DNA from: Mycobacterium conspicuum | Lineage (GTDB): Bacteria > Actinomycetota > Actinomycetes > Mycobacteriales > Mycobacteriaceae | Direction: 5' to 3' | DNA: 64,000 nucleotides | Assembly: GCF_010730195.1 (NCBI RefSeq) | Contig: NZ_AP022613.1 | Span: 2,666,001 to 2,730,000 of the forward strand | Shown: positions 36,536 to 45,018 of the stretch, one piece after another | Position numbering within the stretch: position 1 is the stretch's first letter | Layout of the letters: each line of letters opens with the position of its first letter | Notes under the pieces: model-generated | Databases searched by the model: none | What the model was told of the DNA's origin: nothing | What the model saw: only the letters and a program-made list of their open reading frames with translations | Program-made: the position numbers and the translations under genes

Positions 36536-37591
36536 TCACGCGGTCTTGGCCAGGTCGGTACGCCCAGATACGCTGTCGCCCTTCGCCACTCGTCGGATCA
36601 GTGTGCGAGTGGCCTTCTCCAGGATTTCCTGGGCGGCCTCGGGTCGGCGGGCGCGCTCGGCGCGCCGTGCGGCGGTGGCAATGGTCATGCCCTGCTCGTA
36701 ACCGGTGACAACCCGCGGGTCCACGTACGAGCCGCGCGCGACCGCTGGGGTGTTGCCCAACTCGTCGGCGACCTCCCGCATCACCGCGGCCGCAACGCGC
36801 TTGGCGACCCGCTGGGAGACCGCGGGATCTGCGTCGGCGAACGCCGCGGCGGCCAGCACCGTCCCGTGCCAGGTTCGCAGATCCTTGACGGTGTAGTCGT
36901 CACCGACGAGCTGTTTGAATCGAGCGTTGAGGTCATCGGCCTGAATGTTGACCCAGTCAGAACCTTTGCGGCACACCAGAAGACGCTCGGTTCTGCCGGT
37001 GCGGCGCAGCAGCGACCGAACCGCCCGGAGGACCTCAGGATCCTCGACTTCAACGGTGCGCCGGACCCCGCTCTTGGCGGGGTAGTCGAATTCGACCGCG
37101 TCACGGCGCACCGTCACGTGTTCACACAGCAGGGTGGCGATCCCGTAGGACTCGTTCTCGTCGGCGTACTCCTCGCCGCCGGCGCGAAAGTAGCCGCGAT
37201 CCAACAGGCGCAGTGCCAAGGCAAGCACCCGTTCCTGCGTCAGGCCCCGGCCGGCAAGGTCGCGGGCGATGCTGGACCGCCACGCCGGCAACCGAGTGGA
37301 CAATCGCAGGACCCGGTCAAACTTCTCCTCGGCGCGTTCCTGCTGCCAGGCCGGGTGGTAGAGGTATTGCCGGCGCCCGGCCGCGTCGGTGCCGACGGCC
37401 TGAATATGGCCGTTGGGCTGCGGCGAGATCCACACCTTCTGCCAGGCCGGTGGAATCACGAGACCTTCGATCCGCGCCAGAGTGGTGTCGTCGGTCAGCC
37501 GTTCCCCAGCCGGCCCGTAGTAACAGAAACCCTTGCCGCGGCGCTTGCGCGTGATTCCCGGCTCGCTTAACTGACTGCGCCGCAATCGCAC
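36536..37591 (-). CDS. DNA topoisomerase IB (poxvirus-like)
   Basis: A 351-aa type IB topoisomerase, normal length for the bacterial family. It contains VIPPAWQKVWISPQPNGHIQA, the catalytic-domain motif KDLRTWHGT, and the nucleophilic Tyr289 in GSYVDPRV. The start is GTG 37591 with GGGAGG five bases upstream. The enzyme relaxes supercoils through a 3'-phosphotyrosine intermediate without ATP. It is accessory in bacteria and absent from M. tuberculosis, to my knowledge. A weak SigF-like promoter lies about 50 bases upstream. Confidence 0.93.
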   Translation of the reverse strand: MRLRRSQLSEPGITRKRRGKGFCYYGPAGERLTDDTTLARIEGLVIPPAWQKVWISPQPNGHIQAVGTDAAGRRQYLYHPAWQQERAEEKFDRVLRLSTRLPAWRSSIARDLAGRGLTQERVLALALRLLDRGYFRAGGEEYADENESYGIATLLCEHVTVRRDAVEFDYPAKSGVRRTVEVEDPEVLRAVRSLLRRTGRTERLLVCRKGSDWVNIQADDLNARFKQLVGDDYTVKDLRTWHGTVLAAAAFADADPAVSQRVAKRVAAAVMREVADELGNTPAVARGSYVDPRVVTGYEQGMTIATAARRAERARRPEAAQEILEKATRTLIRRVAKGDSVSGRTDLAKTA

Positions 37592-37640
37592 ATCCGCCTC
37601 CCGTCAGGTGATCCCGGTCGCATCCGCGATGACGGACCGC

Positions 37641-37666
37641 ATACCCGCCCGAAGACGACGCCAATC
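37641..37666 (-). promoter_or_regulatory. weak SigF-like promoter for topoisomerase IB
   Basis: On the minus strand GATT (37666-37663) is followed after 16 bases by a perfect GGGTAT (37646-37641). The -35 element differs from GTTT at one base. The -10 lies about 50 bases before the topoisomerase GTG. Confidence 0.4.
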
Positions 37667-37711
37667 GATGCCAGTCCATCATCGCGTGCCGAGATCGATT
37701 AACTGAAAGCC

Positions 37712-37738
37712 GGTTTTAGCAGCGCTTTCAGCGGGTAT
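37712..37738 (+). promoter_or_regulatory. SigF-like promoter
   Basis: GGTTT (37712-37716), a 16-base spacer and GGGTAT (37733-37738) match the mycobacterial SigF consensus closely. It faces the 70-aa gene at 37817 and probably also drives the GH15 gene behind it. A second AGCGGGTAT copy follows at 37754-37762, without an equally good -35. Confidence 0.65.
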
Positions 37739-37816
37739 GACCGGTCGCATGGTTAGCGGGTATCAGCTCGGGGGTTGGCGTTATCCGCTGGCTCATAGCA
37801 AACGGGGGACCAACAG

Positions 37817-38029
37817 GTGATCGATGAAAGAACACTGAAACACTGGCAGCGAGTCGGCCCTCCGCCGATCTCGGGGCGTGAACTCATCGACTCCCACCTG
37901 CAGGCCTACGGCGAGGTGCGGCGCCTGCGCAGCGCGCTGGCGGTCGTGCTGGGCACCCTGGACGCGGTCGACAGCGGGGAGTTCGACAATGCCATCGAGG
38001 GGCTTGTCAAGCTCGATCGTTTGAATTGA
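37817..38029 (+). CDS. small conserved hypothetical protein, 70 aa
   Basis: A soluble, probably helical protein (MIDERTLKHWQRVGPPPISGRELIDSHLQAYGEVRRLRSALAVVL is cut into charged and hydrophobic heptad-like parts). No family is recognised. It follows a SigF-like promoter by about 80 bases and precedes the GH15 gene by 54 bases on the same strand, so the two are probably one stress-induced unit. Confidence 0.65.
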   Translation: MIDERTLKHWQRVGPPPISGRELIDSHLQAYGEVRRLRSALAVVLGTLDAVDSGEFDNAIEGLVKLDRLN

Positions 38030-38083
38030 TCACCGACCGCTTCGGATGAGACCAAGCGCCCTGCGCGCAACGGAGGCGAGGCG

Positions 38084-39877
38084 ATGGATGAGCAGCGTCC
38101 GCTGGCTCAGCGCTTCCCTCCGCACGTCCTGAGGCAATATGCCGTACTCGCCGACGGGGAGCGCGGTGTGGTCGTCGGCCCCCGCGGCGACTACTGCTGG
38201 ATGTGCATGCCACGCTGGCACGGCGCAGCGGTGTTCGGCACGCTCCTCGGCGGCGCCGGCGTGTATGCCGTAGCGCCGGATCTGCCTCGGTTCGTGTGGG
38301 GCGGACGGTACGAACCACGGTCGTTGATCTGGCGTTCGCGGTGGGTCGCGACCGACGGAATAGTCGAATGCCGCGAGGCGCTGGCCCTCCCAGCCGATGA
38401 GCACACCGCGGTGCTGCTCCGCCGCATTCACCCCGTCGACGGGCGGTCGCGGATGCGCATCGCGGTGGACGTCCGCGCCGATTTCGGCGGCCACCCGATG
38501 TCCGACCTGTCTTGCGCTGAGTGCCGGGGCGAGCCGGTGTGGACCGGGAGGTCGGGCCCGTACCGATTCCGGTGGGCGGGAGCCGCCGACGCCCAGGTGT
38601 GTGACGACGGCTCGCTGCAGGCGGTGGTGGATGTCGCTCCAGGACGTGACCACGACCTCGTTCTCGAGATTTCCGAGCATGAGCTGCAGGAGCAGCCGCC
38701 CCGCGCGGAGGACGCCTGGAACGCCACCGAACACGCTTGGGCGCAAGAGGTTCCGGCGATCACGAACACGCTGGCCGACGTCGACGCTCAGCTCGCCTAC
38801 GCGGTGCTGCGCGGCTTGACGAGCAGCCGCGGTGGGATGGTGGCCGCGGCGACGACATCCTTGCCGGAACGGGCCGAGCAGGGCCGAAACTACGACTACC
38901 GGTACTGCTGGATTCGAGACCAGTGTTACGCGGGCCAGGCATTCGCCGTCGGCGACTACCCACTGCTCGACGACGCCGTGCGCTTCGTCAGCGAACGCGT
39001 GCTGGCGGACGGTTCCAAGCTTCGGCCGGCCTATTCGGTCGACGGCGGTCCGCCGCCGCGTGAACAAGACCTCGATTTGCCGGGTTACCCCGGCGGCCAT
39101 GCCAAGACCGGCAACTGGGTAGCAGACCAATTCCAGCTCGACAGTCACGGCGAGGCGCTGCTCTTGTTGGCAGCCGCGGCCGAGCGCGACCGCCTGGACG
39201 GCACGCACTGGCGAGCCGTCGAGACTCTGGTGCGGACGATCGAACAGCGATGGCGTGAGCCCGATGCCGGCATTTGGGAATTGGACGATCGGCATTGGGC
39301 GCATTCCCGGCTGACGTGTGCCGCCGGGCTGCGGCGGGTAGCGGCGGTGGCACCGCCACGGCAGGGTGCGGGGTGGGACCATCTGGCCGACCAACTCGTG
39401 ACCGCCACTGGCTCGGATTGCCTGCATCCGAGCGGCAGATGGCAACGTGCTCCGGACGATCCAGGAATCGACGCGGCACTGCTGCTGCCGTCGGTTCGTG
39501 GCGCGATCCCGGCCGACGATCCGCGCACAGTCGCCACGCTGGAGGCGGTACGCACGGAGCTGTCCGAGCAAGGATTCGTCTATCGGTTCCGTCCGCACGG
39601 GCAACCACTCGGTACGGACGAGGGGGCCTTCCTGTTGTGTGGATTCCTTGCGGCGCTGGCGGATCATCAGCAGGGCAACGATCTGGCCGCGGTTCGCTGG
39701 TTCGAACGCGGCCGGACGGCCTGCGGCCCGCCCGGCCTTTTCACCGAGGAGTATGACGTGGGACAGCGCCAATTGCGCGGGAACCTTCCGCAGGCCTTCG
39801 TGCACGCGCTGATGCTCGAGACGGCGCATCGCCTCGCCGGACCCGGCCCGAAAGGCGTTACCGGCCAGGGTTCCTGA
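38084..39877 (+). CDS. glycoside hydrolase family 15 protein (glucoamylase/trehalase-like)
   Basis: A 597-aa enzyme with the bacterial GH15 layout: an N-terminal beta-sandwich (about residues 1-250) and an (alpha/alpha)6 barrel (about 265-590). Motifs include NYDYRYCWIRDQCY, the general-acid region DAGIWELDDRHWAHSR (Glu present) and the general-base region LFTEEYD with GNLPQAFVHAL. Related actinobacterial proteins act as glucan 1,4-alpha-glucosidases or trehalases. It has no signal peptide, so it should work on cytoplasmic glucan or trehalose. The ATG at 38084 follows GGAGGCG. A trehalase role would fit stress control, but that is inference. Confidence 0.9.
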   Translation: MDEQRPLAQRFPPHVLRQYAVLADGERGVVVGPRGDYCWMCMPRWHGAAVFGTLLGGAGVYAVAPDLPRFVWGGRYEPRSLIWRSRWVATDGIVECREALALPADEHTAVLLRRIHPVDGRSRMRIAVDVRADFGGHPMSDLSCAECRGEPVWTGRSGPYRFRWAGAADAQVCDDGSLQAVVDVAPGRDHDLVLEISEHELQEQPPRAEDAWNATEHAWAQEVPAITNTLADVDAQLAYAVLRGLTSSRGGMVAAATTSLPERAEQGRNYDYRYCWIRDQCYAGQAFAVGDYPLLDDAVRFVSERVLADGSKLRPAYSVDGGPPPREQDLDLPGYPGGHAKTGNWVADQFQLDSHGEALLLLAAAAERDRLDGTHWRAVETLVRTIEQRWREPDAGIWELDDRHWAHSRLTCAAGLRRVAAVAPPRQGAGWDHLADQLVTATGSDCLHPSGRWQRAPDDPGIDAALLLPSVRGAIPADDPRTVATLEAVRTELSEQGFVYRFRPHGQPLGTDEGAFLLCGFLAALADHQQGNDLAAVRWFERGRTACGPPGLFTEEYDVGQRQLRGNLPQAFVHALMLETAHRLAGPGPKGVTGQGS

Positions 39878-39939
39878 AGGTTGCCTGTAAGTATCGGCGC
39901 GGGTGGTTAACGCACGTCAGGCAGGGTACGCGGACAGCT

Positions 39940-40428
39940 GTGGGCGCTGTGATTCAGCGGGCGTGGCGCCGTAGCCGGATGTACCGCATTCTGACGTTCA
40001 ACGGCTATGTCGCCTTCAATGTGCCGCGGTTTGTGACCGCGTTGGGTAGCGTGCTCCTGCTGGCTCTGGCCGCGGTGCATGCCTACGTCCTCGTCACCAC
40101 GACACCGGTGCCTCCGTATTTCACCGTCTACTGCGCGGCTCTGATCACCGGGTGTGTCTGCGCCGTGGTCGCGATCGGGCCGGCAGTCAAACATGTTTTG
40201 CCGCAACATGGTTGGCGTCTGGGTGGTCTCGTCTGCGTCCTCTACGTCGGCGTCTACCTGGCAACCAGGGCCGTCAGCCTGCCCGCAGTGGCGGCGCTGA
40301 CCGGCAGGTGGGATTTCGCTCCCGGGACGCTGGCGTTCGCCTGCGCCGGTGGATTCATCGCCCTGTACGGGTCGGTGCTCGTGGGCATCAATGTGGCTTA
40401 TCCGCAGCGGCAGGATTGGCGCGACTGA
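39940..40428 (+). CDS. hypothetical four-helix membrane protein
   Basis: About 162 aa, with four hydrophobic segments (near FVTALGSVLLLALAAVHAYVL, YFTVYCAALITGCVCAVVAI, LGGLVCVLYVGVYLA and LAFACAGGFIALYGSVLVG). The start is uncertain: GTG 39940, GTG 39949 and ATG 39979 are all in frame and none has a strong ribosome site. It lies 34 bases before the cytochrome-molybdopterin fusion gene, so it may be an accessory subunit of it. No family is recognised. Confidence 0.6.
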   Translation: MGAVIQRAWRRSRMYRILTFNGYVAFNVPRFVTALGSVLLLALAAVHAYVLVTTTPVPPYFTVYCAALITGCVCAVVAIGPAVKHVLPQHGWRLGGLVCVLYVGVYLATRAVSLPAVAALTGRWDFAPGTLAFACAGGFIALYGSVLVGINVAYPQRQDWRD

Positions 40429-40462
40429 TGGGAGCCGAACGGACAGCCGAGAGGGCCTCGAC

Positions 40463-41953
40463 ATGACGCCCCTCGACTTCCCGGCGTGGTTGCGAATCGA
40501 CCACTGGCTGAACGTGTTGTTCGTGACGCTGGTCATCCGCAGCGGAATCGAGATCCTGTCTACCCACCCGAAGTTGTACTGGAACGAGGACAGCAAACCG
40601 GGCACCGAATGGGCACGGTTCACCCGCAAGGTGATGCCGACCGACAGGCTCTACGACACCCTCGACGAAGAGGAGGACTACCACCCGTTGATCTCGTTAC
40701 CCGGGCGGGCGCAGCTCGGGATGGGCCGGCACTGGCACTTTTTCGGGGTGATCGGCTGGATTTTGGTGGGGCTGTCGTACTACATCCTGCTCTTCGCCAC
40801 CGGTCAATGGCACCGGTACTGGCCCTACTCGTGGGCGATCTTTTCCGACGCCTGGAACGACATCGTCACGTACATGACGTTCAGCCTGCCGCCGCTGCTG
40901 CCCGGCGAACCGCTGGATGCCATGCAGAAGCTGGCGTACGCCGGGGTGGTCTTCGTTTTGGCGCCGTTCCAGATCCTGACCGGGGCCGCGCAATCCCCGG
41001 CGATCGAGGCGCGGTTCCCGTGGTATGTGCGGATGTGGGGTGGCCGGCAATGGGCCCGCTCCCTGCATTTCATCGGTTTGCTCGCGTTTCTGTTGTTCAT
41101 CGTGGTCCACCTGTCGATGGTGTTCTTCTGGGGCTGGGGGCGGCCCACCGCAACCATGATCTTCGGCTCGGCACGCAACACCCACTGGGCGACGGCGCTG
41201 TCACTGGTGATCATCGGCGCGATCATCGCCGTCCACGTCGCGGCGACCCTGTGGAGCCTGCGACGGCCCATGTCGGTCCAGCGGATACTGGGCGCGGTGG
41301 TCACCCACGCGCGACTGATCCTGTTGCGGCCCTTGAATTCCCGGCAGAACTATCCGAAGAGCAAACTGACGCAAGACCATCGGGTCAACGGCAAGCCGCC
41401 GACCGCCACCGCCTACAAGGTCATGGCGGTGCACAACTTCGTGGATTGGCGACTGCCGGTCGGCGGGCTGGTGGAACGGCCCGTGACGCTGGACTTGGCG
41501 GCGCTGCGTGGCCTGGCGGAGCAACAGACGCAACGGGTGCTGCACAACTGCGTTCAGGGCTGGACCAGCATCGGCGAATGGAGCGGAATCCCGCTGGCCC
41601 AACTTGTCCAGCTGGTGCGACCCTTGCCGCAGGCCCGCTATATCTGCTTCCTCACCATGCAGGACAACAGCACCGACGAACCCAGCTCGCACGGCGGGGG
41701 ACAGTTCTACGAGGTCATCGATCTCGAACTGGCATACAAGCCGCAGACCCTGCTCGCCTACCAGATGAATGGCAAACCGCTACCGATCAAGCACGGCGCA
41801 CCCTTGCGGTTGCGTGTGGAAACCCAGGTGGGTTTCAAGATGGCCAAATGGATCAGCCAGATCGAGTTTGTCGACGACTACTCCGGCATCGGCAAGGGCA
41901 AGGGCGGCTGGCGCGAGGACAACGTCTACTACGACAAGGACGTGGAGATCTGA
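40463..41953 (+). CDS. cytochrome b561-like / sulfite-oxidase-type molybdopterin fusion
   Basis: A 496-aa fusion. The N-terminal part (about residues 1-285) is a membrane cytochrome b with candidate haem histidines in RIDHWLN, GRHWHFFG, SLHFIGLL and VVHLSMVFF. The C-terminal part (about 300-496) is a sulfite-oxidase-family molybdopterin domain with the expected Mo-ligand Cys363 in LHNCVQGW. In MsrP/MsrQ-type systems these are two separate proteins; here one chain could pass electrons directly between quinone and the Mo site. No Tat signal is seen, so the side of the membrane on which the Mo domain lies is unclear. ATG 40463 gives the correct N-terminus. Confidence 0.85.
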   Translation: MTPLDFPAWLRIDHWLNVLFVTLVIRSGIEILSTHPKLYWNEDSKPGTEWARFTRKVMPTDRLYDTLDEEEDYHPLISLPGRAQLGMGRHWHFFGVIGWILVGLSYYILLFATGQWHRYWPYSWAIFSDAWNDIVTYMTFSLPPLLPGEPLDAMQKLAYAGVVFVLAPFQILTGAAQSPAIEARFPWYVRMWGGRQWARSLHFIGLLAFLLFIVVHLSMVFFWGWGRPTATMIFGSARNTHWATALSLVIIGAIIAVHVAATLWSLRRPMSVQRILGAVVTHARLILLRPLNSRQNYPKSKLTQDHRVNGKPPTATAYKVMAVHNFVDWRLPVGGLVERPVTLDLAALRGLAEQQTQRVLHNCVQGWTSIGEWSGIPLAQLVQLVRPLPQARYICFLTMQDNSTDEPSSHGGGQFYEVIDLELAYKPQTLLAYQMNGKPLPIKHGAPLRLRVETQVGFKMAKWISQIEFVDDYSGIGKGKGGWREDNVYYDKDVEI

Positions 41954-41957
41954 CGCC

Positions 41958-42251
41958 ATGGGTGACGAAATCATGGTGCGGCCCGAGTTGATTCGCCTCG
42001 ACCCAGCTTCGCGGGAGCGGGTTTTGCGGCAGATCGCCGCCAAGGGCGGCTACTGCGGAAGCTGCCGAGCGACGGACTTCGACGTCGGAGACGCTCTCTA
42101 CCTAGGGTTTTTGTTCCTCGACGAGGATCCAGACGCGTACATGGTGGCCCTCACGTGTCGTAATCCCGAATGCGCCGTGCCGCGAACGGGAATCGTGTTG
42201 CGGGACAAGGACTTTCTCACACGCGCCGCAGACGCCGATGCGGCGCACTAG
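41958..42251 (+). CDS. small Cys-rich protein, possible zinc ribbon
   Basis: A 97-aa protein starting at ATG 41958, four bases after the fusion gene stop, so it is likely co-translated. It contains GYCGSCRATDF and LTCRNPECAVPRTG, two cysteine pairs (C-x2-C and C-x4-C) that could bind zinc or iron. No known family is recognised. It could help cofactor insertion or electron transfer for the molybdoenzyme (inference from position). Its end overlaps the convergent gene at 42217 by 35 bases. Confidence 0.65.
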   Translation: MGDEIMVRPELIRLDPASRERVLRQIAAKGGYCGSCRATDFDVGDALYLGFLFLDEDPDAYMVALTCRNPECAVPRTGIVLRDKDFLTRAADADAAH

Positions 42252-42561
42252 CGTCGCCCGCGAGGCGAGGGCGGGTAAGCCTGAACCGTTCGATGAGGCC
42301 GGTCAGCTCGTCCAATTCGTCACGCAGCGCCTGAAACTTCGCGGCATCGGCCTCGGCCAGCAGACCCAGTGCACTGTAGTGCGCTAGCCGTCGTACCCGG
42401 CCGGCCAGCACGGTGCCCCATCGGATGCTGAAGTCGTAGATCTCGTCCTCGCTCACCGATCCTCGCCCGCCCAGCTCGCGCAGCGCCGTTATCTGTCGTT
42501 TGATCAGGGCCACGTCGTCGTCGACTCCAATCGCCGTCTGGTGCTCCGGCTGCGTGCTCAT
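42217..42561 (-). CDS. conserved hypothetical protein, helical
   Basis: A 114-aa protein. ATG 42561 is selected because GAGGAGAACCG sits directly upstream; a longer frame to 42615 lacks this. The middle is strongly helical (DDVALIKRQITALRELG ... FQALRDELDELTGLIERFRL), suggesting a coiled coil. No family is recognised. The gene is convergent with, and overlaps, the Cys-rich gene. Confidence 0.6.
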   Translation of the reverse strand: MSTQPEHQTAIGVDDDVALIKRQITALRELGGRGSVSEDEIYDFSIRWGTVLAGRVRRLAHYSALGLLAEADAAKFQALRDELDELTGLIERFRLTRPRLAGDASAPHRRLRRV

Positions 42562-42592
42562 CGGTTCTCCTCGGTGCCTCGAAACTGACGTG

Positions 42593-43639
42593 TTATAGGC
42601 GCGGCTTGCCCACACTGATCACGAACGGCTGCCCCTTCAGGGTCAAATACACCCGGTGCTGCGCAACGGCCATGCCCGACAGGGGCGCGGTTTTGGCCGG
42701 CCCGGGGGGCATCGACGTCCGATAGTCGATGGTGCGAAGCGTCGTGATTTTGCCGTGCGGGTAGCCGGTCACCGTTGCCGAGTCGAACACCACCACGCCC
42801 GCGTCCGTCGCGGCGTAGATCCGGGTGTCGTCGGTGCCCAGGTAGCGAATCGGCGACGGCACCTGCGCGCGACCCACAACCTGCAAGCCTTCCCCACCGC
42901 GCCGGGAGTCCACCGCGTAGAGCACTGTGCGGCCTTGATCGGCGACGTAGCTCCGCGTCACCTTGGTTCCGTCACCTGCCGCCGTCGCGACGTCCAGGTC
43001 GAGATCGCCACGCTTCTCCGGGGGCGACGACGGCCCTTTGTAGAAGCGGATGCCCGATGGCCCGTAGAGGTGGTATTCGATATCGCGGCCACGGTTCGCG
43101 CCGTCGATGGCGGTGGCGGGTTGGCCGAACCTTGCGGTCGCCAGCTTGCGGAAGCCCTCGACGTCCACCGGTGTCACCGACGATCCATCCGCGGACAGGG
43201 CCAGCAGGATGCGCATGCCGCGGTCTTCGGCGAGAACGGCCGGGGCGGGACCCGCATCGAAGTCTTCGACCTGCTGCAGGCTGGCCAGGTCGACGACAGC
43301 GACGCGGTTGCGGGCCGGCTCGGGCACAAAGACGCGGCTGTTGTCGCTTCCGCTGATCTGGATGTTGCGGCCCACGGCCATGGGCGCCGAGAGCCGGGTG
43401 TGGGCCTCTGGCGCACCGAGATCGCTGATCTCGGCGAGTCGGTCGTCGTCGGTGGGTGCGATGACCGTGTGTCTGGTGTACGACCACACCGGATCATGCA
43501 GGGTCGTCTGAATCCGCGTAACGGCCACTGCGGGTTGACTTTCCAGTGTGGTTCCCGGCTGTGCACAGGCCGCAAGCACGAGGGTCGTTGATAGGGCCGC
43601 GGTAAGCGGTCGCACTCGGCGGCCTCTGCACTCATCCAC
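42593..43639 (-). CDS. lipoprotein with beta-propeller-like domain
   Basis: About 348 aa. A signal peptide ends in the lipobox VLAAC, so the mature protein is anchored to the outer face of the membrane. The rest shows repeated strand patterns resembling YVTN/WD40-like propellers (SRVFVPEPARNRVAVVDLASL, DQGRTVLYAVDSRRGG, TRIYAATDAGVVVFDS, HRVYLTLKGQPFVISVGKP). GTG 43639 and GTG 43615 are both reasonable starts; longer frames run through unlikely sequence. The ligand and function are unknown. Confidence 0.68.
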   Translation of the reverse strand: MDECRGRRVRPLTAALSTTLVLAACAQPGTTLESQPAVAVTRIQTTLHDPVWSYTRHTVIAPTDDDRLAEISDLGAPEAHTRLSAPMAVGRNIQISGSDNSRVFVPEPARNRVAVVDLASLQQVEDFDAGPAPAVLAEDRGMRILLALSADGSSVTPVDVEGFRKLATARFGQPATAIDGANRGRDIEYHLYGPSGIRFYKGPSSPPEKRGDLDLDVATAAGDGTKVTRSYVADQGRTVLYAVDSRRGGEGLQVVGRAQVPSPIRYLGTDDTRIYAATDAGVVVFDSATVTGYPHGKITTLRTIDYRTSMPPGPAKTAPLSGMAVAQHRVYLTLKGQPFVISVGKPRL

Positions 43640-43772
43640 GATCGCCGCACCATCCCTTGCGCTCGTACAGCTTCGCTGTGGATACCCGGGCATCGCCGGG
43701 CTACACGCTGCGCCCCCGGTTGCCCTCCGCCGAACCGGGTACCCGCCGGGAACGCGATGAAGGAGTGGGGCA

Positions 43773-44321
43773 GTGAAAGAAGTGAGTGAAGCCGGCACCG
43801 GGGTGGCTGAAGAGATGGCTGACCGGGCCGGGCAGGAGGCCGACACGTACCGCGGCGACAACCCCCGGCCACTGGGCGGGTATGTGGCGGTTCTGATCCT
43901 CTACACCGCGCTGGTTGCCGTCACGACGGTGGCGGCTGCGGTTACCGGGCGCAAGTTGCCGGAGCGGTGGCGTTTACAGGACCTGATCACGGTCAGCATG
44001 GGTACCCACAAGCTTTCGCGGACCCTGACCAAAGACGCGGTGACCAGCCCGTTGCGGGCGCCATTCTCCTATTACGCGGGGACCGGCGGGCCGGCCGAGG
44101 TGCAAGAAGAATCCCGGCAATCGGGGCAGTTGCGGCACACCCTGGGTGAGCTGCTGACGTGCCCCTTCTGCCTGGACATGTGGGTGGCCACCGGGTTCGC
44201 CATCGGATTGATCTTCGCGCCCAGATTCACCCGCCTGATCGCGGGCAGCTTCACCGCCCTGGCCGGAGCCGACTTCCTTCAGCTGGCCTATGCGATAGCG
44301 CAACGATCAGCCCAAGGCTGA
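43773..44321 (+). CDS. DUF1360 membrane protein
   Basis: A 182-aa protein. A soluble N-terminus of about 40 residues is followed by a hydrophobic segment (GGYVAVLILYTALVAVTTVAAAV), then GTHKLSRTLTKDAVTSPLRAPF, the family hallmark TCPFCLDMWVATGF and a last helix. DUF1360 proteins are small bacterial membrane proteins of unknown function. The start is GTG 43773, with GAAGGAG upstream. It is followed 20 bases later by the ChaB-like gene, so the two form a likely operon. A weak SigF-like element (GGTT, 15 bases, GGGTAC, 43718-43742) lies upstream. Confidence 0.82.
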   Translation: MKEVSEAGTGVAEEMADRAGQEADTYRGDNPRPLGGYVAVLILYTALVAVTTVAAAVTGRKLPERWRLQDLITVSMGTHKLSRTLTKDAVTSPLRAPFSYYAGTGGPAEVQEESRQSGQLRHTLGELLTCPFCLDMWVATGFAIGLIFAPRFTRLIAGSFTALAGADFLQLAYAIAQRSAQG

Positions 44322-44341
44322 GACAACGTGAGGAGGTTTTG

Positions 44342-44755
44342 ATGCCGAAGACAACGAAGCGTGGTACGGCAAAGCAAGACGAATTGCCCAGCACGTTGCG
44401 CCGCTCCAGCGGCAAGGCGCAACGGACCTTCGCCAAGGCTCACGATTCAGCCGCCGAACAATACGGCAGCGAGGAGCGGGCGCATCGCGTCGCCTATGCC
44501 GCGGTCAAGCACAGCTTCGAGAAGGTCGGCGACCACTGGGAAGCGAAAGAGGAGCAAGGCCCTTCCGATGAGCACGCCGAGCGCGGGGGCTTGCGCAACC
44601 CGTTGCCGACGGCCGAAGGTGTCGACGCCAACGCCAGCAAGAAGCACCTGCTCGAGATCGCGCGCCGGCTCGATGTTCGTGGTCGATCCTCGATGACGAA
44701 ACCCGAACTCGTCGACGCGATCAAAAGGCACAACCGCCGTGCCCGCGGCCGCTGA
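44342..44755 (+). CDS. ChaB-family protein with Rho_N-like C-terminus
   Basis: A 137-aa basic protein. An N-terminal ChaB domain (DELPSTLRRSSGKAQRTFAKAHDSAAEQYG, then AHRVAYAAVKHSFEK) is joined to a C-terminal helical domain (KKHLLEIARRLDVRGRSSMTKPELVDAIKRHN) like the Rho N-terminal/SAP type nucleic-acid-binding module. ATG 44342 follows GAGGAGG. ChaB proteins are named from a cation-transport locus in E. coli, but the biochemical role is not settled. The genomic setting suggests stress function (inference). Confidence 0.85.
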   Translation: MPKTTKRGTAKQDELPSTLRRSSGKAQRTFAKAHDSAAEQYGSEERAHRVAYAAVKHSFEKVGDHWEAKEEQGPSDEHAERGGLRNPLPTAEGVDANASKKHLLEIARRLDVRGRSSMTKPELVDAIKRHNRRARGR

Positions 44756-44793
44756 GCCGATAACGGTTTCGTCACGAATTGAGATCACGAATG

Positions 44794-44829
44794 CCTAAGA
44801 ATCGGCCAATGTCTCTGAGATTTCTTAGG
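44794..44829. promoter_or_regulatory. inverted repeat upstream of the haemophore-like gene
   Basis: CCTAAGAA (44794-44801) and TTCTTAGG (44822-44829) are perfect inverted repeats around 20 bases. AT-rich arms make an operator more likely than a terminator. The adjoining TTAGGTTTGGCGCACC (44825-44840) matches 13 of the first 16 bases of the IdeR iron box, with a degraded right half. Confidence 0.35.
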
Positions 44830-45018
44830 TTTGGCGCACCGTCTTGCTTACCCGCTTAGCAAACTGCGCCCGTTTGCGTGGCCCGGATCACGCTGCCCAC
44901 GATTAGCGGCGTTCGTCGACAGCGAACGTCGGTAGCGCACGGTTTCGGCTCAGCTACTTTGGATTTCGGGGGTTCGGGCGCCTCACCGAACGTGTTCGCG
45001 CATTCGAAGGAAATAACT

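Noticed and set aside
43718..43742. SigF promoter for the DUF1360-ChaB pair
   Set aside because: The -35 is only GGTT, spacing is one to two bases short and the -10 ends in C. It is noted as weak and not listed as a separate feature.
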